Shown in pieces: positions 44,720 through 57,466 of a stretch of 64,000 nucleotides of DNA. Source of the stretch: Paenibacillus peoriae. Its GTDB lineage: Bacteria > Bacillota > Bacilli > Paenibacillales > Paenibacillaceae. The DNA is taken from positions 3,977,001 to 4,041,000 of the forward strand of contig NZ_CP092831.1 of assembly GCF_022531965.1 (NCBI RefSeq), given 5' to 3'. Numbering within the stretch: the first letter of the stretch is position 1; every line of letters starts with the position of its first letter. Both the position numbers and the translations under genes were made by a program. Under the pieces are notes generated by a model. It made no database searches. It was not told the DNA's origin and saw only the letters and a list, made by a program, of their open reading frames with translations.

Positions 44720-46480
44720 GTGAAAACAAAAATAGGATCAATCATGAAGGTAAGATCGTTAAGAACGAAGTTAACCATAATGTGCTTGATTATTTTAATT
44801 GTACCCACATTCGTGATTGGAATCAGTTCTTATGTTGTTTCCAAGAATGAAATGAATGAATCAGGCAAAGTAGCACTTAAGAATAGTGTGCAAATGGTAA
44901 TTGGTATGATTAGTTTCCTCAATGGGCAAGTCGAAGCCGGTAATTTAACATTGGAAGAAGCACAGGAAAAACTGCGCATCGAGCTGCTCGGTGTAAAAGA
45001 TGCTAATAACAAAAGACCGGTAAAGATTAAATATACTGTAGGTAAAACAGGTTATCCGTGGGCAGTCAACCAAGATGCCGTTTCAGTGATGAACCCTTCA
45101 AATGAAGGCCAGGATTTAATAAATGCCGTATCGGAAGACGGTGTGCATGTGGGAAAAGAGTTTGTAGAAGCCGGTACAAACGGCGGTGGATTCGTCACTT
45201 ATAAATGGGCTTTACCTGGTACAGATCAAGTGGAGACGAAAATTTCGTACGTTGAAAGGGATCCTTATTGGGGATGGATCATCGGTTCTGGAGCATATTT
45301 TAACGAATTTAACAGCGGGGCGACCAAGGTCCTTTATATTGTCCTGATTATTACGACTATTGCAGTTATTCTGGGAGCAATTATCGTAAGCTTTGTTTCG
45401 GGACGTTTTACGAAGCCTATTATCATGATTGCAAAGCGGCTTAACTCAGTTGCGGACGGTGATTTAACGGTCGAAGAAGTCAAAATGAATTCAAAAGATG
45501 AGGTTGGCGAGCTGGCACAGGATTTCAATCATATGATTAAAAATATTAGATATTTGATCGGTGAAGTAAACCTGTCCACAAAGCAGGTAGCAGCTTCCTC
45601 GAAAGAATTAACCCTTGGTGCAGAGCATACTGGGCAGGCAACCGAGCATATCACCATCGCGATTCAAGAATCGGCGGCCGGTGCGAAGGAGCAGCAACTG
45701 ATGCTCCAGAAGACAACCAGCTCGCTTGAAGAAATTTCAATAGGCATGCAGCGGATCACGGATAGCTCCTTGACTATTGCTGAATCGTCTGCAGACGCGA
45801 TGGAAATGGCGAGCCTTGGCGGTACTGCTGTACAACATACGGTGAAGCAAATGGACTTGATTAACCATTCCGTCAATGAAACCGATGCGGTTATGAGGAT
45901 GCTGGATGAACGTACTCAACAGATCGACACGATGCTGCATGCCATTACGGATATCGCACAGCAGACCAATCTGCTTGCCTTAAATGCTTCGATTGAGGCT
46001 GCCCGTGCAGGCGAAGAAGGCCGCGGTTTCTCCGTAGTTGCTTCAGAGGTAAGAAAACTGGCCGAACAATCGAACCAGTCTTCTGGGCAGATTTCTGAGT
46101 TGATTCAGAATATGCGCAAAGATATGGAGCATTCGCTTCGGACCATGGAACGCGTAAAACAGGATGTCGACTCCGGCATTAAAATTGCTAATGAGACGGA
46201 GCAGCAGTTTAACAAAATTGTGACGTCCACCAATCATATCGCACAGCAAACGGAAGAGCTCGCGAGCATCACGGAGCAAATAACCGCAAGTGTCCAGGAA
46301 ATTTCAGCAAGCGGAGAAAACGTATCGAGTCTGGCGCTTCAAGCGGCGGACAACTCGCAGAATATTGCAGCGTCTGCAGAGGAGCAGCTAGCTTCGATGC
46401 AGCAGATCACCAGCCTGGCAACGACCTTGTCGGATATGTCACAGAAATTACAGGATCTGACGGTCAAATTTAAATACTAA
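44720..46480 (+). CDS. Methyl-accepting chemotaxis protein with single Cache (Cache_2) sensor
   Basis: About 586 residues. An N-terminal membrane segment, an sCache domain ([58 protein letters not shown]), a second membrane segment (about 205-230), HAMP ([20 protein letters not shown]) and the signalling hairpin [20 protein letters not shown]. Signals to CheA. The start is set at GTG 44720, 8 bases after AAGGGG, rather than at ATG 44699, which overlaps that site. The 340 bp before it hold no other gene that I can support. Confidence 0.92.
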   Translation: MKTKIGSIMKVRSLRTKLTIMCLIILIVPTFVIGISSYVVSKNEMNESGKVALKNSVQMVIGMISFLNGQVEAGNLTLEEAQEKLRIELLGVKDANNKRPVKIKYTVGKTGYPWAVNQDAVSVMNPSNEGQDLINAVSEDGVHVGKEFVEAGTNGGGFVTYKWALPGTDQVETKISYVERDPYWGWIIGSGAYFNEFNSGATKVLYIVLIITTIAVILGAIIVSFVSGRFTKPIIMIAKRLNSVADGDLTVEEVKMNSKDEVGELAQDFNHMIKNIRYLIGEVNLSTKQVAASSKELTLGAEHTGQATEHITIAIQESAAGAKEQQLMLQKTTSSLEEISIGMQRITDSSLTIAESSADAMEMASLGGTAVQHTVKQMDLINHSVNETDAVMRMLDERTQQIDTMLHAITDIAQQTNLLALNASIEAARAGEEGRGFSVVASEVRKLAEQSNQSSGQISELIQNMRKDMEHSLRTMERVKQDVDSGIKIANETEQQFNKIVTSTNHIAQQTEELASITEQITASVQEISASGENVSSLALQAADNSQNIAASAEEQLASMQQITSLATTLSDMSQKLQDLTVKFKY

Positions 46481-46530
46481 CGGAATAATTCTTTCCAAAA
46501 TATCACGCTAAACTGTCATTCATATTATGA

Positions 46531-46562
46531 GGTCAACCAGTTTTTTCTGGTTGACCCTTTTC
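46531..46562 (+). terminator. Rho-independent terminator after the chemoreceptor
   Basis: GGTCAACCAG pairs with CTGGTTGACC around six T and is followed by CTTTTC. It lies 50 bp past the chemoreceptor stop. Confidence 0.82.
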
Positions 46563-46780
46563 GCATTTGCTCTGAGAAATTACTGAAAAGGCTCGCAAAT
46601 CGTGATCCCCTTCTAGCGATGTGAATTGGGCACGGTTTTTGTCGATTTGGTTCAGAATTGGTTCAGAGGCATTTAGTATAGTAAATCAGTAATGTAAGAA
46701 AGAAAATTATATTAGTAGGTTAGTCATCATGGAGGATTTAGTCAGTTCATCGTGACACCGGAATTTTATGGAGGAAATTT

Positions 46781-48343
46781 ATGAGTAAAATCAAGTCTTT
46801 TTGTTTATCTTATCTTGCTGTTATCGTCTTATTTGGAACCTGGACATGGAGTTTTTCCGAGAGTACTGTGTATGCAACCTCCTCACCAGCACCTAGTGTA
46901 ACGGATGCGGTGTATGCTACTGAAACCACGGTAACGAGTTGGACAAATCCTTCTAAACAAGGTCAATCCGTAACGTTTAGCATCAAAACCATCTCAACCC
47001 CACAAATTACGAAAGATTTAACCGGCTCGGTTATCCTTATGGACGGTACGGATATATTAGATACGCTGACGATGAGACCAAATGGCATTGCGAATGGATA
47101 TGCCACTGCGACCTACACCACAAGCGATTTAAGTGTGGGAAGTCACCCAATTACTGCTATATATAGTGGGGATGCTCGATTTGCCCCCAGTACATCTGAG
47201 CCATACATTCAGGTCGTAAATGCATCTGCGCCTACACCTTCACTGAGACCTACAGTAACTACAATATTGAGTTCGCTGAATCCGTCTAATCAAGGTCAGG
47301 AAGTAAGGTTTAGCTTGAGGACAACCTCAAACCCACAAACTTCGGGCGATTTAACCGGAACGGTCATCCTTATGGACGGCACGAATATATTAGATACGCT
47401 GACGATGGAGCCAGTGGGCATTTCGAATGGCTATGCCAATGCGTACTACACTACAAGCAACTTAAGTGTGGGAAGTCACGCAATTACTGCTATATACAGT
47501 GGGGATGCTCGATTTGCTCCGAGTACATCTGAAGCGTATATACAGGTTGTAAATGGAAATGCAGGCACGGGTGATATTAGCAATAACGACAGCAGCAGTA
47601 GCAATAAAAAAGATAAGAAGGATAACGCGGATAGCAGTGACTCATCTTCTTCAAGTGAAACAACCGCATCTTCATCACCATCGGCTTCTTCAACGGTTTT
47701 ACCGACTGCGGAAATCATGCCAGTAGAGCAATCCGAGGTTGCGCATGAAAAATATATAACGGGTTATCAGGATGGTACATTCCGACCGGACCAGTCAATT
47801 ACACGAGCTGAAACCGCCGCGATGATGGCTAGGATTATGAAGTTGGAGACAAAAGAAGGCTCAACGACATACAAAGATGTACCTAGCACGTATTGGGCAA
47901 AGGATTCGATTATAGCACTTACGACACAGCACCTTATGAATGGATATGCAGATGGAACATTTCGACCAGAGCAACCCATTACCCGTGCAGAAATGGCAGC
48001 AATACTCGCATCCTGGAAGCAGCTTAAAGGAACGCAAACCACAGCGTCTCCTTATACCGATATCGAAAAGCATTGGGCAAGGGATTCCATTGTAGCGTTA
48101 GCTAATGCAGGATGGATTACCGGCTATAACGATAACAGCTTCCAACCCAATAAATATATAACACGAGTAGAAACGGTTACCATTTTGAACACGATCTTAA
48201 AACGAGGACCCCTGGAAGGAACCATTCAGGCTACATGGAAGGATGTACCAACAGATTACTGGGCATTCAAAAATATTGAAGAAGCGTCTCGTACCCATAC
48301 GTCAACCATCAATACAGATGGCATTGAAACTTTCGTGAAATAA
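46781..48343 (+). CDS. SLH-anchored surface protein with two Ig-like repeats
   Basis: 520 residues. A signal peptide (residues 1-32) leads to two near-identical bacterial Ig-like repeats of about 100 residues (SVILMDGTDILDTLTM and TVILMDGTNILDTLTM, each ending SGDARFAPSTSE), a Ser/Lys/Asp linker (about 265-305) and three SLH domains (YITGYQDGTFRPDQSITRAE, GYADGTFRPEQPITRAEMAA, GYNDNSFQPNKYITRVE). SLH domains bind secondary cell-wall polymer, so the protein is fixed to the wall surface. The last SLH lacks a standard end. GGAGGAAATTT precedes ATG 46781. Confidence 0.9.
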   Translation: MSKIKSFCLSYLAVIVLFGTWTWSFSESTVYATSSPAPSVTDAVYATETTVTSWTNPSKQGQSVTFSIKTISTPQITKDLTGSVILMDGTDILDTLTMRPNGIANGYATATYTTSDLSVGSHPITAIYSGDARFAPSTSEPYIQVVNASAPTPSLRPTVTTILSSLNPSNQGQEVRFSLRTTSNPQTSGDLTGTVILMDGTNILDTLTMEPVGISNGYANAYYTTSNLSVGSHAITAIYSGDARFAPSTSEAYIQVVNGNAGTGDISNNDSSSSNKKDKKDNADSSDSSSSSETTASSSPSASSTVLPTAEIMPVEQSEVAHEKYITGYQDGTFRPDQSITRAETAAMMARIMKLETKEGSTTYKDVPSTYWAKDSIIALTTQHLMNGYADGTFRPEQPITRAEMAAILASWKQLKGTQTTASPYTDIEKHWARDSIVALANAGWITGYNDNSFQPNKYITRVETVTILNTILKRGPLEGTIQATWKDVPTDYWAFKNIEEASRTHTSTINTDGIETFVK

Positions 48344-48352
48344 GCACCAAAT

Positions 48353-48394
48353 AAAAAGGCTGGAATCCTATCTATACAGGGTTCCAGCTTTTTG
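48353..48394. terminator. Bidirectional terminator after the SLH protein
   Basis: AAAAAGGCTGGAA pairs with TTCCAGCTTTTT (one G-T-type mismatch) and both ends carry A/T runs. It lies between the converging SLH gene and AraC gene. Confidence 0.82.
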
Positions 48395-48433
48395 TTACCT
48401 TGATATTTTTTTAAAATGGTCAAAACAGAATTT

Positions 48434-49396
48434 TTAAAATACTTTCTTCAAAGATGATGGTTTCACTCCGTATTCCCGAAAAAATTGCTCTGAAAATGCA
48501 CTCACATTACTGTATCCTACAGCCATCGCAGCTTCTGTTACATTGCTCTCCTGGCTTCGAAGCAGCTTCATCGCATAATCGAGACGAATTTGGCGCAAAT
48601 ATTCAAATACAGTCGTTCCAAAACATGCTTTGAATCCTTTTTTTAATTTAAAATCGTTTAATCCAATTCTTTTGGATAATGCGATCAGTGAAGGAGGATC
48701 AATCATGCTGGATTCAAGGATTTGCCGAGCCATATGCAACTTTCTGACATCTTCTTTAGATAAGCCTTCGGGCATGGGAGTTAAATCAAATAATTGAATC
48801 ATAAGTTGATTTAAAATCTCTAGTGCTGCTGCTTCCATTAATAAAGGCGATCTATGCACACTTTTCAAGTCTTTGATCAAATGTTCAATCAGCACTATAC
48901 TTCTGTGATCCAGTTCAAAACCAAAGTGATGGAATGCAGCCCCCTTCAGAATTTGATTAAATTCAATAGCTACCTGTCGACGAGCCGCCAACTGTGAAGC
49001 CGCATAATTAAACAACGAAACAGGAATGCCAAGTGCAAATGATTGGTATTGTTCGTTAACCGGAGGATGGAAGCGTGCTTTGAAATCCTGTAAAAAAATA
49101 AGAGCCCCCCGCCCCGATGGGAGTGTATAGTCCAGACCAGCTATATTCACATGACGTTGCCCCGAAAGTGCAAATTGAAGTTCAATCATTTGTCCTCTGG
49201 AAGCAAAGTTCGTCGGGTAAGGCTCGTGATATTGAATGTGCGAATACACAATCTCGATTCCGCTGTAAGTTGTAACTCGGTAAATATGTCCGTTACCCGC
49301 TTCCGGTAACATCATATACGTATGCTCGTTTTGTTTTCTAAACGGAGTTTTTTCTAAATAATGCTGATATATTAATGATAACGAATTTGAATTCAC
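48434..49396 (-). CDS. PchR-like AraC-family regulator, probably iron-related
   Basis: About 320 residues. An N-terminal sensor (about 30-170) precedes the AraC domain (LSKRIGLNDFKLKKGFKACF, GTTVFEYLRQIRLDYAMKLL, MAVGYSNVSAFSEQFFREYG), with the sequence style of PchR/YbtA-type regulators of siderophore synthesis and uptake. GAGGTG lies 6 bases before GTG 49396, which is preferred to ATG 49420, where no ribosome site is seen. A good Fur box lies upstream. No siderophore biosynthesis gene is nearby in this window, so its target may be distant. Confidence 0.8.
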   Translation of the reverse strand: MNSNSLSLIYQHYLEKTPFRKQNEHTYMMLPEAGNGHIYRVTTYSGIEIVYSHIQYHEPYPTNFASRGQMIELQFALSGQRHVNIAGLDYTLPSGRGALIFLQDFKARFHPPVNEQYQSFALGIPVSLFNYAASQLAARRQVAIEFNQILKGAAFHHFGFELDHRSIVLIEHLIKDLKSVHRSPLLMEAAALEILNQLMIQLFDLTPMPEGLSKEDVRKLHMARQILESSMIDPPSLIALSKRIGLNDFKLKKGFKACFGTTVFEYLRQIRLDYAMKLLRSQESNVTEAAMAVGYSNVSAFSEQFFREYGVKPSSLKKVF

Positions 49397-49438
49397 AAGC
49401 GTCACCTCAAAGGTTTTCATTCATTTCGATGATTCAAA

Positions 49439-49453
49439 TGAGAATCATTATCA
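49439..49453. promoter_or_regulatory. Fur box upstream of the PchR-like regulator
   Basis: TGAGAATCATTATCA matches the 7-1-7 consensus TGATAATNATTATCA with a single mismatch and lies about 45 bp before the regulator start. Confidence 0.8.
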
Positions 49454-49525
49454 TTAATATTAGCTGAATTTGAATGGTTTGACCAGACTTATTGGAGTAT
49501 GCTGTAGTGATATTCGGGGAATCTA

Positions 49526-49921
49526 TTAATCCCAATCCATATAAAACGTTGCTTTCAATTTCCCCTTTTCACATGCTGGGCAACTTAAATGAACAGGCAC
49601 ATTGTTTTCAATGTGTTCCTGCTCCATAACACTCGCGCATCTAGGACAAGCATAAGAAATTTTATACTGTGATGAGTCCGATATCATCTCAATAAACAGT
49701 TCATTGCGGATGGCCTGACAGACCGGACATACATATATCGCGTCATAAGCATCATATCTCGTCGAAGGGTTGCCTATGAATTCCCCAATACGTCGTTTAA
49801 GGACAGTATCCTGTACAAACGAAGCAATGGATTCCAAACTCATATATAATAAACCAAACCCCACAAATATGTTCTTAGTATAAGCACAGGTATCACAGTC
49901 CAGCTTGTACGCTTCCCCCAT
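49526..49921 (-). CDS. Zinc-ribbon protein, unknown function
   Basis: 131 residues with four CxxC pairs (CDTC, CPVC, CPRC, CPAC), enough for two zinc ribbons. GGGAGG precedes ATG 49921; the longer frame from 49936 overlaps this site. Probably cytoplasmic. It follows the PAS-GGDEF gene in the same direction and may share its transcript. Role not known. Confidence 0.6.
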   Translation of the reverse strand: MGEAYKLDCDTCAYTKNIFVGFGLLYMSLESIASFVQDTVLKRRIGEFIGNPSTRYDAYDAIYVCPVCQAIRNELFIEMISDSSQYKISYACPRCASVMEQEHIENNVPVHLSCPACEKGKLKATFYMDWD

Positions 49922-49963
49922 GTTTATCCTCCCCAACTCTTCATGCGGTTATTGAAGCCTCAT

Positions 49964-50947
49964 TTATTTCTTTACGAGACTTGCTGCATGCGTGACCCGG
50001 TTTCTCCCGCCACTTTTGGAAGCATACAGAGCTAAATCCGCTTGATGAACAATTGTTTGTTCCGTATCCGCTTGCGTAACCGTTGCCACGCCAATACTCA
50101 CAGTAATGCTGTATTCTCCCCAATCCCTTGAGGCCGTCATGGAACGATATTTTTCTGCCGTACGAATGGCTTCCTCTTGATCGTTGCCCGGAAGAATAAT
50201 GACAAACTCCTCGCCACCATAACGAGCGACAATATCCATCTCCCGTGACATGGATTGCAGTAATTCTGCCAGATTCGTAAGCACCAGATCGCCCACCGGA
50301 TGACCATAAGTGTCGTTAATACTTTTGAAACGATCAATATCAATGATAAGCAGCGAAAAAGATATTCCGCTCTCATGAAAGGACGCGAGGCTAGCTAGTA
50401 ATTGATCTTGGAAATACCTTCTATTTTTGAGGCCAGTTAACGGGTCCGTGGATGCCATCGTTTCAAGCTGGAGATTGATCCTTACTAGCTCCTGCTGTTT
50501 GATTTCATATTCTTCGTGCAACCGTTCAAGCTTCTGATTCGCTTCATTCGTGGCCTGATATAATTCCTGAAGCTTGGTTTTGGTCTGCAGGATATCTCTC
50601 TCATGTTCAATTCGCTTACGCATCATAAGCACGACACAATCAATAACCGTTTCTCCGTTTCGTTCCTGACGAACCCCGTTCAGAAGTACAGGCACATCCT
50701 GTCGATCACTTGTCCGAAACGAAAAGTACATCTCATCGACATGCCCGTACAACTGAATATAGGGATAAAAATAAGTATGAAAAAATAGCTTGTTCGTAAC
50801 AGACATTGTTGTTTCAATCGGCCGTCCGAGCAATTCATTACGGTCATACAGAAGCATGTCCAATAACGTTTGATTTACAGATTGAATGATCCCGGCATCC
50901 GAAATTGAAAAGTAACCACAAGGAGCTTTATCTAATTGAATATCCAT
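49964..50947 (-). CDS. PAS-GGDEF diguanylate cyclase
   Basis: 327 residues, no membrane segment. A PAS domain at about 1-115 (DKAPCGYFSISDAGIIQSVN), a coiled-coil linker (about 120-165) and a GGDEF domain. The catalytic motif is RYGGEEFVIILPG, so it is an active-type cyclase making c-di-GMP; the inhibitory RxxD site is not evident before GGEEF. It starts 24 bp after the RsbQ-like hydrolase and is probably co-expressed. In Bacillus, RsbQ supports a PAS-bearing phosphatase (RsbP); here the PAS protein is a cyclase. Confidence 0.9.
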   Translation of the reverse strand: MDIQLDKAPCGYFSISDAGIIQSVNQTLLDMLLYDRNELLGRPIETTMSVTNKLFFHTYFYPYIQLYGHVDEMYFSFRTSDRQDVPVLLNGVRQERNGETVIDCVVLMMRKRIEHERDILQTKTKLQELYQATNEANQKLERLHEEYEIKQQELVRINLQLETMASTDPLTGLKNRRYFQDQLLASLASFHESGISFSLLIIDIDRFKSINDTYGHPVGDLVLTNLAELLQSMSREMDIVARYGGEEFVIILPGNDQEEAIRTAEKYRSMTASRDWGEYSITVSIGVATVTQADTEQTIVHQADLALYASKSGGRNRVTHAASLVKK

Positions 50948-50971
50948 TAAATGACTGCCTTTCTTTCGATA

Positions 50972-51778
50972 TTACACACTAGCTAAATATTCTTTGATTA
51001 AATCGCTCGTTTCTCCTGGTTGGCTTAAATGAGGATAATGCCCCTTTGCTCTCATCTGCTGAAGTCTGCTATTTCTAAGATGGGTATGCAAATAATCCCC
51101 TACCTCAATCGGAGCAATACTATCATCTGAGCACTGGAGAATAAGTGTAGGAACCGAAGCATGCTGAAGATCAACACGGCAATCTGAAAAAAATGTAACC
51201 TCTGCGAATTGCCGTGCAATATGAGGATCTCTTGAACAAAATGCCTTTTCCAATTCTTCGGTTAAGTCCCCTCGCTCGGGATTCTGCATAGCAATGGGCG
51301 CCATGTAACTAGCCCAGCCAATAAAGTTCATTTGCATCATATCCAGTAATTCATCAATATCACTCTTATCGAAGCCCCCATAATAAGAAGGCAGGTCATT
51401 CACATAGCGTGGAGAAGGACCGAGCATGACAATGCGTTCAAAATATTGAGGGCTGCGGATCGATGCGAGCATTCCGATCATGCTGCTAACGGAGTGTCCG
51501 ACGAATATGGTATTTCTTAAGTCTAACGCTTCCATAATATCCAGCACATCCTGGGCATACCCTTGCAAGTCACTGTATTTTTTCGAATCATAATACTTTA
51601 TTTGAGAATCTCCCGAACCAACATAATCAAATAAGACGATTTGGTAGTTGTCGATAAAGCTAGGGACAATATAACGCCACATATCCTGGTCGCATCCAAA
51701 GCCGTGAGCAAACACAATCGTCTGGCTACCTGTGCCTAGCACTTTTATATTATTACGTAGGAGAATATCAACGGTCAA
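50972..51778 (-). CDS. rsbQ: RsbQ-like alpha/beta hydrolase
   Basis: 268 residues, like RsbQ. FAHGFGCDQDMWRYIVP gives the oxyanion region, FVGHSVSSMIG the nucleophile Ser, a late Asp in CSDDSIAP, and the catalytic His in MRAKGHYPHLSQP. The strings SIRSPQYFERIVMLGPSPRY and YYGGFDKSDIDELLDMM match RsbQ, which makes or presents a small ligand for the PAS domain of RsbP. A weak Fur-like site lies upstream. The partner gene is PAS-GGDEF here. Confidence 0.82.
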   Translation of the reverse strand: MTVDILLRNNIKVLGTGSQTIVFAHGFGCDQDMWRYIVPSFIDNYQIVLFDYVGSGDSQIKYYDSKKYSDLQGYAQDVLDIMEALDLRNTIFVGHSVSSMIGMLASIRSPQYFERIVMLGPSPRYVNDLPSYYGGFDKSDIDELLDMMQMNFIGWASYMAPIAMQNPERGDLTEELEKAFCSRDPHIARQFAEVTFFSDCRVDLQHASVPTLILQCSDDSIAPIEVGDYLHTHLRNSRLQQMRAKGHYPHLSQPGETSDLIKEYLASV

Positions 51779-51853
51779 CGTAAATCACCTCTCTGAGGTA
51801 GTATCTGTTCTATGGCTTCTCTTCCCTATTATATCGGAAAAGTTTCGATTATG

Positions 51854-51868
51854 GATAATGACTCTCAT
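51854..51868. promoter_or_regulatory. Weak Fur-like site before rsbQ
   Basis: GGATAATGACTCTCA has three mismatches to TGATAATNATTATCA. It lies about 75 bp upstream of the RsbQ start. Low support. Confidence 0.25.
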
Positions 51869-52215
51869 TCATAAATCCAGCGTTCAATGATCCCTTTTAC
51901 CTTGTGCACATGTTGCTGTGATAAGGAACAAATAATAACCAATTCGTTTTTCCCATTTGTATCTAACCAATAGTGAACGTCATCCTCTTCATTAACCGTT
52001 TCTTGAATGATTCTGATGGATTTATGACTTATTTTTGATTTAGCCGAAAAAATGGGGTTCATATCCATGACTTTCTGACCATTAGAAAAGGATGTATTGT
52101 AATAAGGAATCACCCAGTTCTCCTTATCCTGATCTTGTACTACATTTAGAAATACACGCACCCAATAATCCTCTAGTTCTGTGTAACTCTGTTCATTCAA
52201 CTCATTCAAATTCAT
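51865..52215 (-). CDS. Small hypothetical protein
   Basis: 116 residues. ATG 52215 has GGGTGGTT upstream. The reading frame continues to 52407 without a start signal and crosses a chemoreceptor remnant, so the short form is used. Soluble; no family recognised. It may be a distinct gene placed after the remnant. Confidence 0.5.
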   Translation of the reverse strand: MNLNELNEQSYTELEDYWVRVFLNVVQDQDKENWVIPYYNTSFSNGQKVMDMNPIFSAKSKISHKSIRIIQETVNEEDDVHYWLDTNGKNELVIICSLSQQHVHKVKGIIERWIYE

Positions 52216-52430
52216 ACATGTAACCACCCATCTTATACACTGGTTGTCTGACGGCTTGCAAGGATTGTTCAATACGCCCTGTTGCTTCCTTGGTGCCCGT
52301 AGACATTTTGCAGATTTCTGTAGCGACAACCCCAAAACCTGCTCCTGCGTCACCCACCCGAGCAGCTTCAATCCAGCATTTAATCCAAGCAGGTAATATG
52401 TATCCACTTCCTCAAATTTTGATATCAGCC
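52202..52430 (-). pseudogene. Remnant of a chemoreceptor signalling domain
   Basis: Reading across one missing base gives YYLLGLNA, then IEAARVGDAGAGFGVVATEI and SLQAVRQPVYKMGGYMYEFE, ending at TGA 52202-52204. The pattern LNA-x-IEAARxGDxGxGFxVVA is the signalling tip of methyl-accepting chemotaxis proteins. Only the last 75 codons remain and no N-terminus was found upstream to 52540, so the gene is dead. Confidence 0.75.
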
Positions 52431-52538
52431 CTACCCTCTATTTCGTCATTTTCATCCCATGTATTTAGTGAAGCAGCGCGTACCGATTAAGATTGGCACG
52501 CGCTGATGGTATGACTTTTATGAAACAGGCATTAAGAT

Positions 52539-53999
<1,461 letters not shown>

Positions 54000-54026
54000 T
54001 TAATTCCTCCTCAACATTAATTAGGA

Positions 54027-56009
<1,983 letters not shown>

Positions 56010-56018
<9 letters not shown>

Positions 56019-56038
56019 TGCATTACCAGTAACAATCC
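56010..56038 (-). promoter_or_regulatory. RAT antiterminator for LicT (bglP leader)
   Basis: Minus-strand GGATTGTTACTGG then TAATGCAGGCGAAACC matches the LicT/BglG ribonucleic antiterminator almost exactly and overlaps the terminator 5' arm. When LicT binds, bglP-bglH are transcribed. It begins 10 bp after the licT stop. Confidence 0.93.
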
Positions 56039-56047
56039 AAGAGTTAT

Positions 56048-56881
56048 TCAATTTTGTCTTTGGGTCACACGCTGAATATGAATCGTGATATACAGCTTTT
56101 CCTCATCTGACAATACCATATCCAAGTATTTCTCAATCTTCAGCATGCAGCCATAAGCCTTTTTGTACTTTGCTTTCACTTGCCTCCATAAAAAGTCGTC
56201 TTCCAGTTCTACTTTTTCTTTTTTATTTAATCGCTGAAAGAAGAATCTTAAATGTGTAATAAATCGCTCATAACTGATCGAGTGTTCATCTATGGTGGTA
56301 TTATAAGAGTATTTAATAATATTCAAGATGTCGTGTATTTTTTGAGTTTGCTGAGCAACATCTGCTACCTTGTTGTAGGAGCTGTTTACTTGAGCATTGA
56401 TTAAATGAAGAGCAATATTACCTGCTTCATCTTCTGACAATCGTTTGCCTGTTTCGTCTTCAATAAACTCCAGTGCTTTTAAGCCAACCGCAAATTCTTT
56501 AGGATAAAATTTTTTGATCTCCCAAATTAACGGATTTGCATTTTTAAACCCTTCATCAAACATTTTAAATGCATTGTTCATGTGATCCGTAAGCGAAACA
56601 TATATATAATCGCTCAATTGTACTTCTAATATGCTTTTTCCATATTCAATGATGTCATAGCATAACGAAACATATTCTGATGGAACATCCTCTAACAATA
56701 ACTTAAATTTCTCTGAAGCATCTTTATGTTTAAGCACAAAGACCTTTTCAATTAGATGCTCTTCTACTTGTTCGCCTGCATTCTTTTTGAATGCAATACC
56801 ACGACCCATAACAACAAATTCATCTCTTTTTTGATCTTTGGCTATTATGGCGTTGTTATTAAAGATCTTCGTTATGATCAT
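56048..56881 (-). CDS. licT: LicT/BglG-family antiterminator
   Basis: 277 residues. An RNA-binding CAT domain at residues 1-56 (KIFNNNAIIAKDQKRDEFVVMG) is followed by two PRD domains with their regulatory histidines. The residues FVVMGRGIAF and GKRLSEDEAGNIALHLINAQ identify the family. PTS-dependent phosphorylation of PRD histidines controls RNA binding. GGGGGG precedes ATG 56881. It regulates bglP via the RAT, and another RAT lies in its own leader. Confidence 0.94.
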   Translation of the reverse strand: MIITKIFNNNAIIAKDQKRDEFVVMGRGIAFKKNAGEQVEEHLIEKVFVLKHKDASEKFKLLLEDVPSEYVSLCYDIIEYGKSILEVQLSDYIYVSLTDHMNNAFKMFDEGFKNANPLIWEIKKFYPKEFAVGLKALEFIEDETGKRLSEDEAGNIALHLINAQVNSSYNKVADVAQQTQKIHDILNIIKYSYNTTIDEHSISYERFITHLRFFFQRLNKKEKVELEDDFLWRQVKAKYKKAYGCMLKIEKYLDMVLSDEEKLYITIHIQRVTQRQN

Positions 56882-57289
56882 CTAACTGCCCCCCTTATCC
56901 CATCAAATTTAAAAAAGGATTTAGATGCTGGGCGAAATTTCAGATAGGTCACAAGACGGTAATAGCCGATCAAATCTTCGTCGTAAATCAAATTCAAATG
57001 TATTGATTTACAATTCCGTGTTATGAAAACGCATTCATAATAAGAGACAAAGCCTTACGTTTTCCATCATTGATCTTGAGTGCTCCCAAACCGATCTGAT
57101 ATTCCGTTCTGAAAATGGATATAGTCGGTTAACCACGTCCCATGACATCATTTTTGGGATGTCGATTCGTTGGTCGACGTCATCATCTTTGTTGTTCAGC
57201 ACTTGTAAGGCTTTATATCACTCACCTTTCTGCGTTATGGCTGGGCAGATTTTCATATCATGCAGGATATCGCAAAGCATGTATTCTAA
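56882..57289 (-). other. Long leader of licT without a clear gene
   Basis: About 400 bp between the upstream RAT/terminator and licT. A frame of about 55 codons (57035-57202, minus) encodes a coherent run including DVDQRIDIPKMMSWDVVNRL and NIRSVWEHSRSMM but lacks a start signal. It may be a gene remnant. No other structure seen. Confidence 0.3.
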
Positions 57290-57345
57290 AAAGAAAAGGC
57301 AAAACCCAACACATGGAAATTGAATTCCATGCCTCGGGTTTTGCC
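57290..57345 (-). terminator. Terminator in the distal licT leader
   Basis: On the minus strand GGCAAAACCC pairs with GGGTTTTGCC, with extra pairing CATGGAA/TTCCATG, and is followed by TTTTCTTTTT. The 5' arm overlaps the second RAT. Confidence 0.85.
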
Positions 57346-57361
57346 TTTTCAGTAACAATCC
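57336..57361 (-). promoter_or_regulatory. Second RAT antiterminator (licT leader)
   Basis: Minus-strand GGATTGTTACTG then AAAAGGCAAAACCC is a RAT that lacks a few central bases compared with the usual 29-30. It overlaps the terminator arm, so licT can autoregulate its own transcript from about 480 bp upstream. Confidence 0.75.
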
Positions 57362-57466
57362 CAAAATCATAATAACATCGAATTTAAGTTTTGCCAACAA
57401 AAATGTTTGCGCTTTCTTTTTCGGAGCAACCACATCAAATACAACACACTATCATGGTATAAAATG

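Noticed and set aside
57035..57202. 55-codon minus-strand frame in the licT leader as a real gene
   Set aside because: Coherent-looking but without a start signal or recognised family; recorded only as a possible remnant in the leader entry.
57142..57372. Plus-strand frame over the licT leader RAT and terminator
   Set aside because: It crosses the RAT/terminator structures, which explain the sequence better; no ribosome site.
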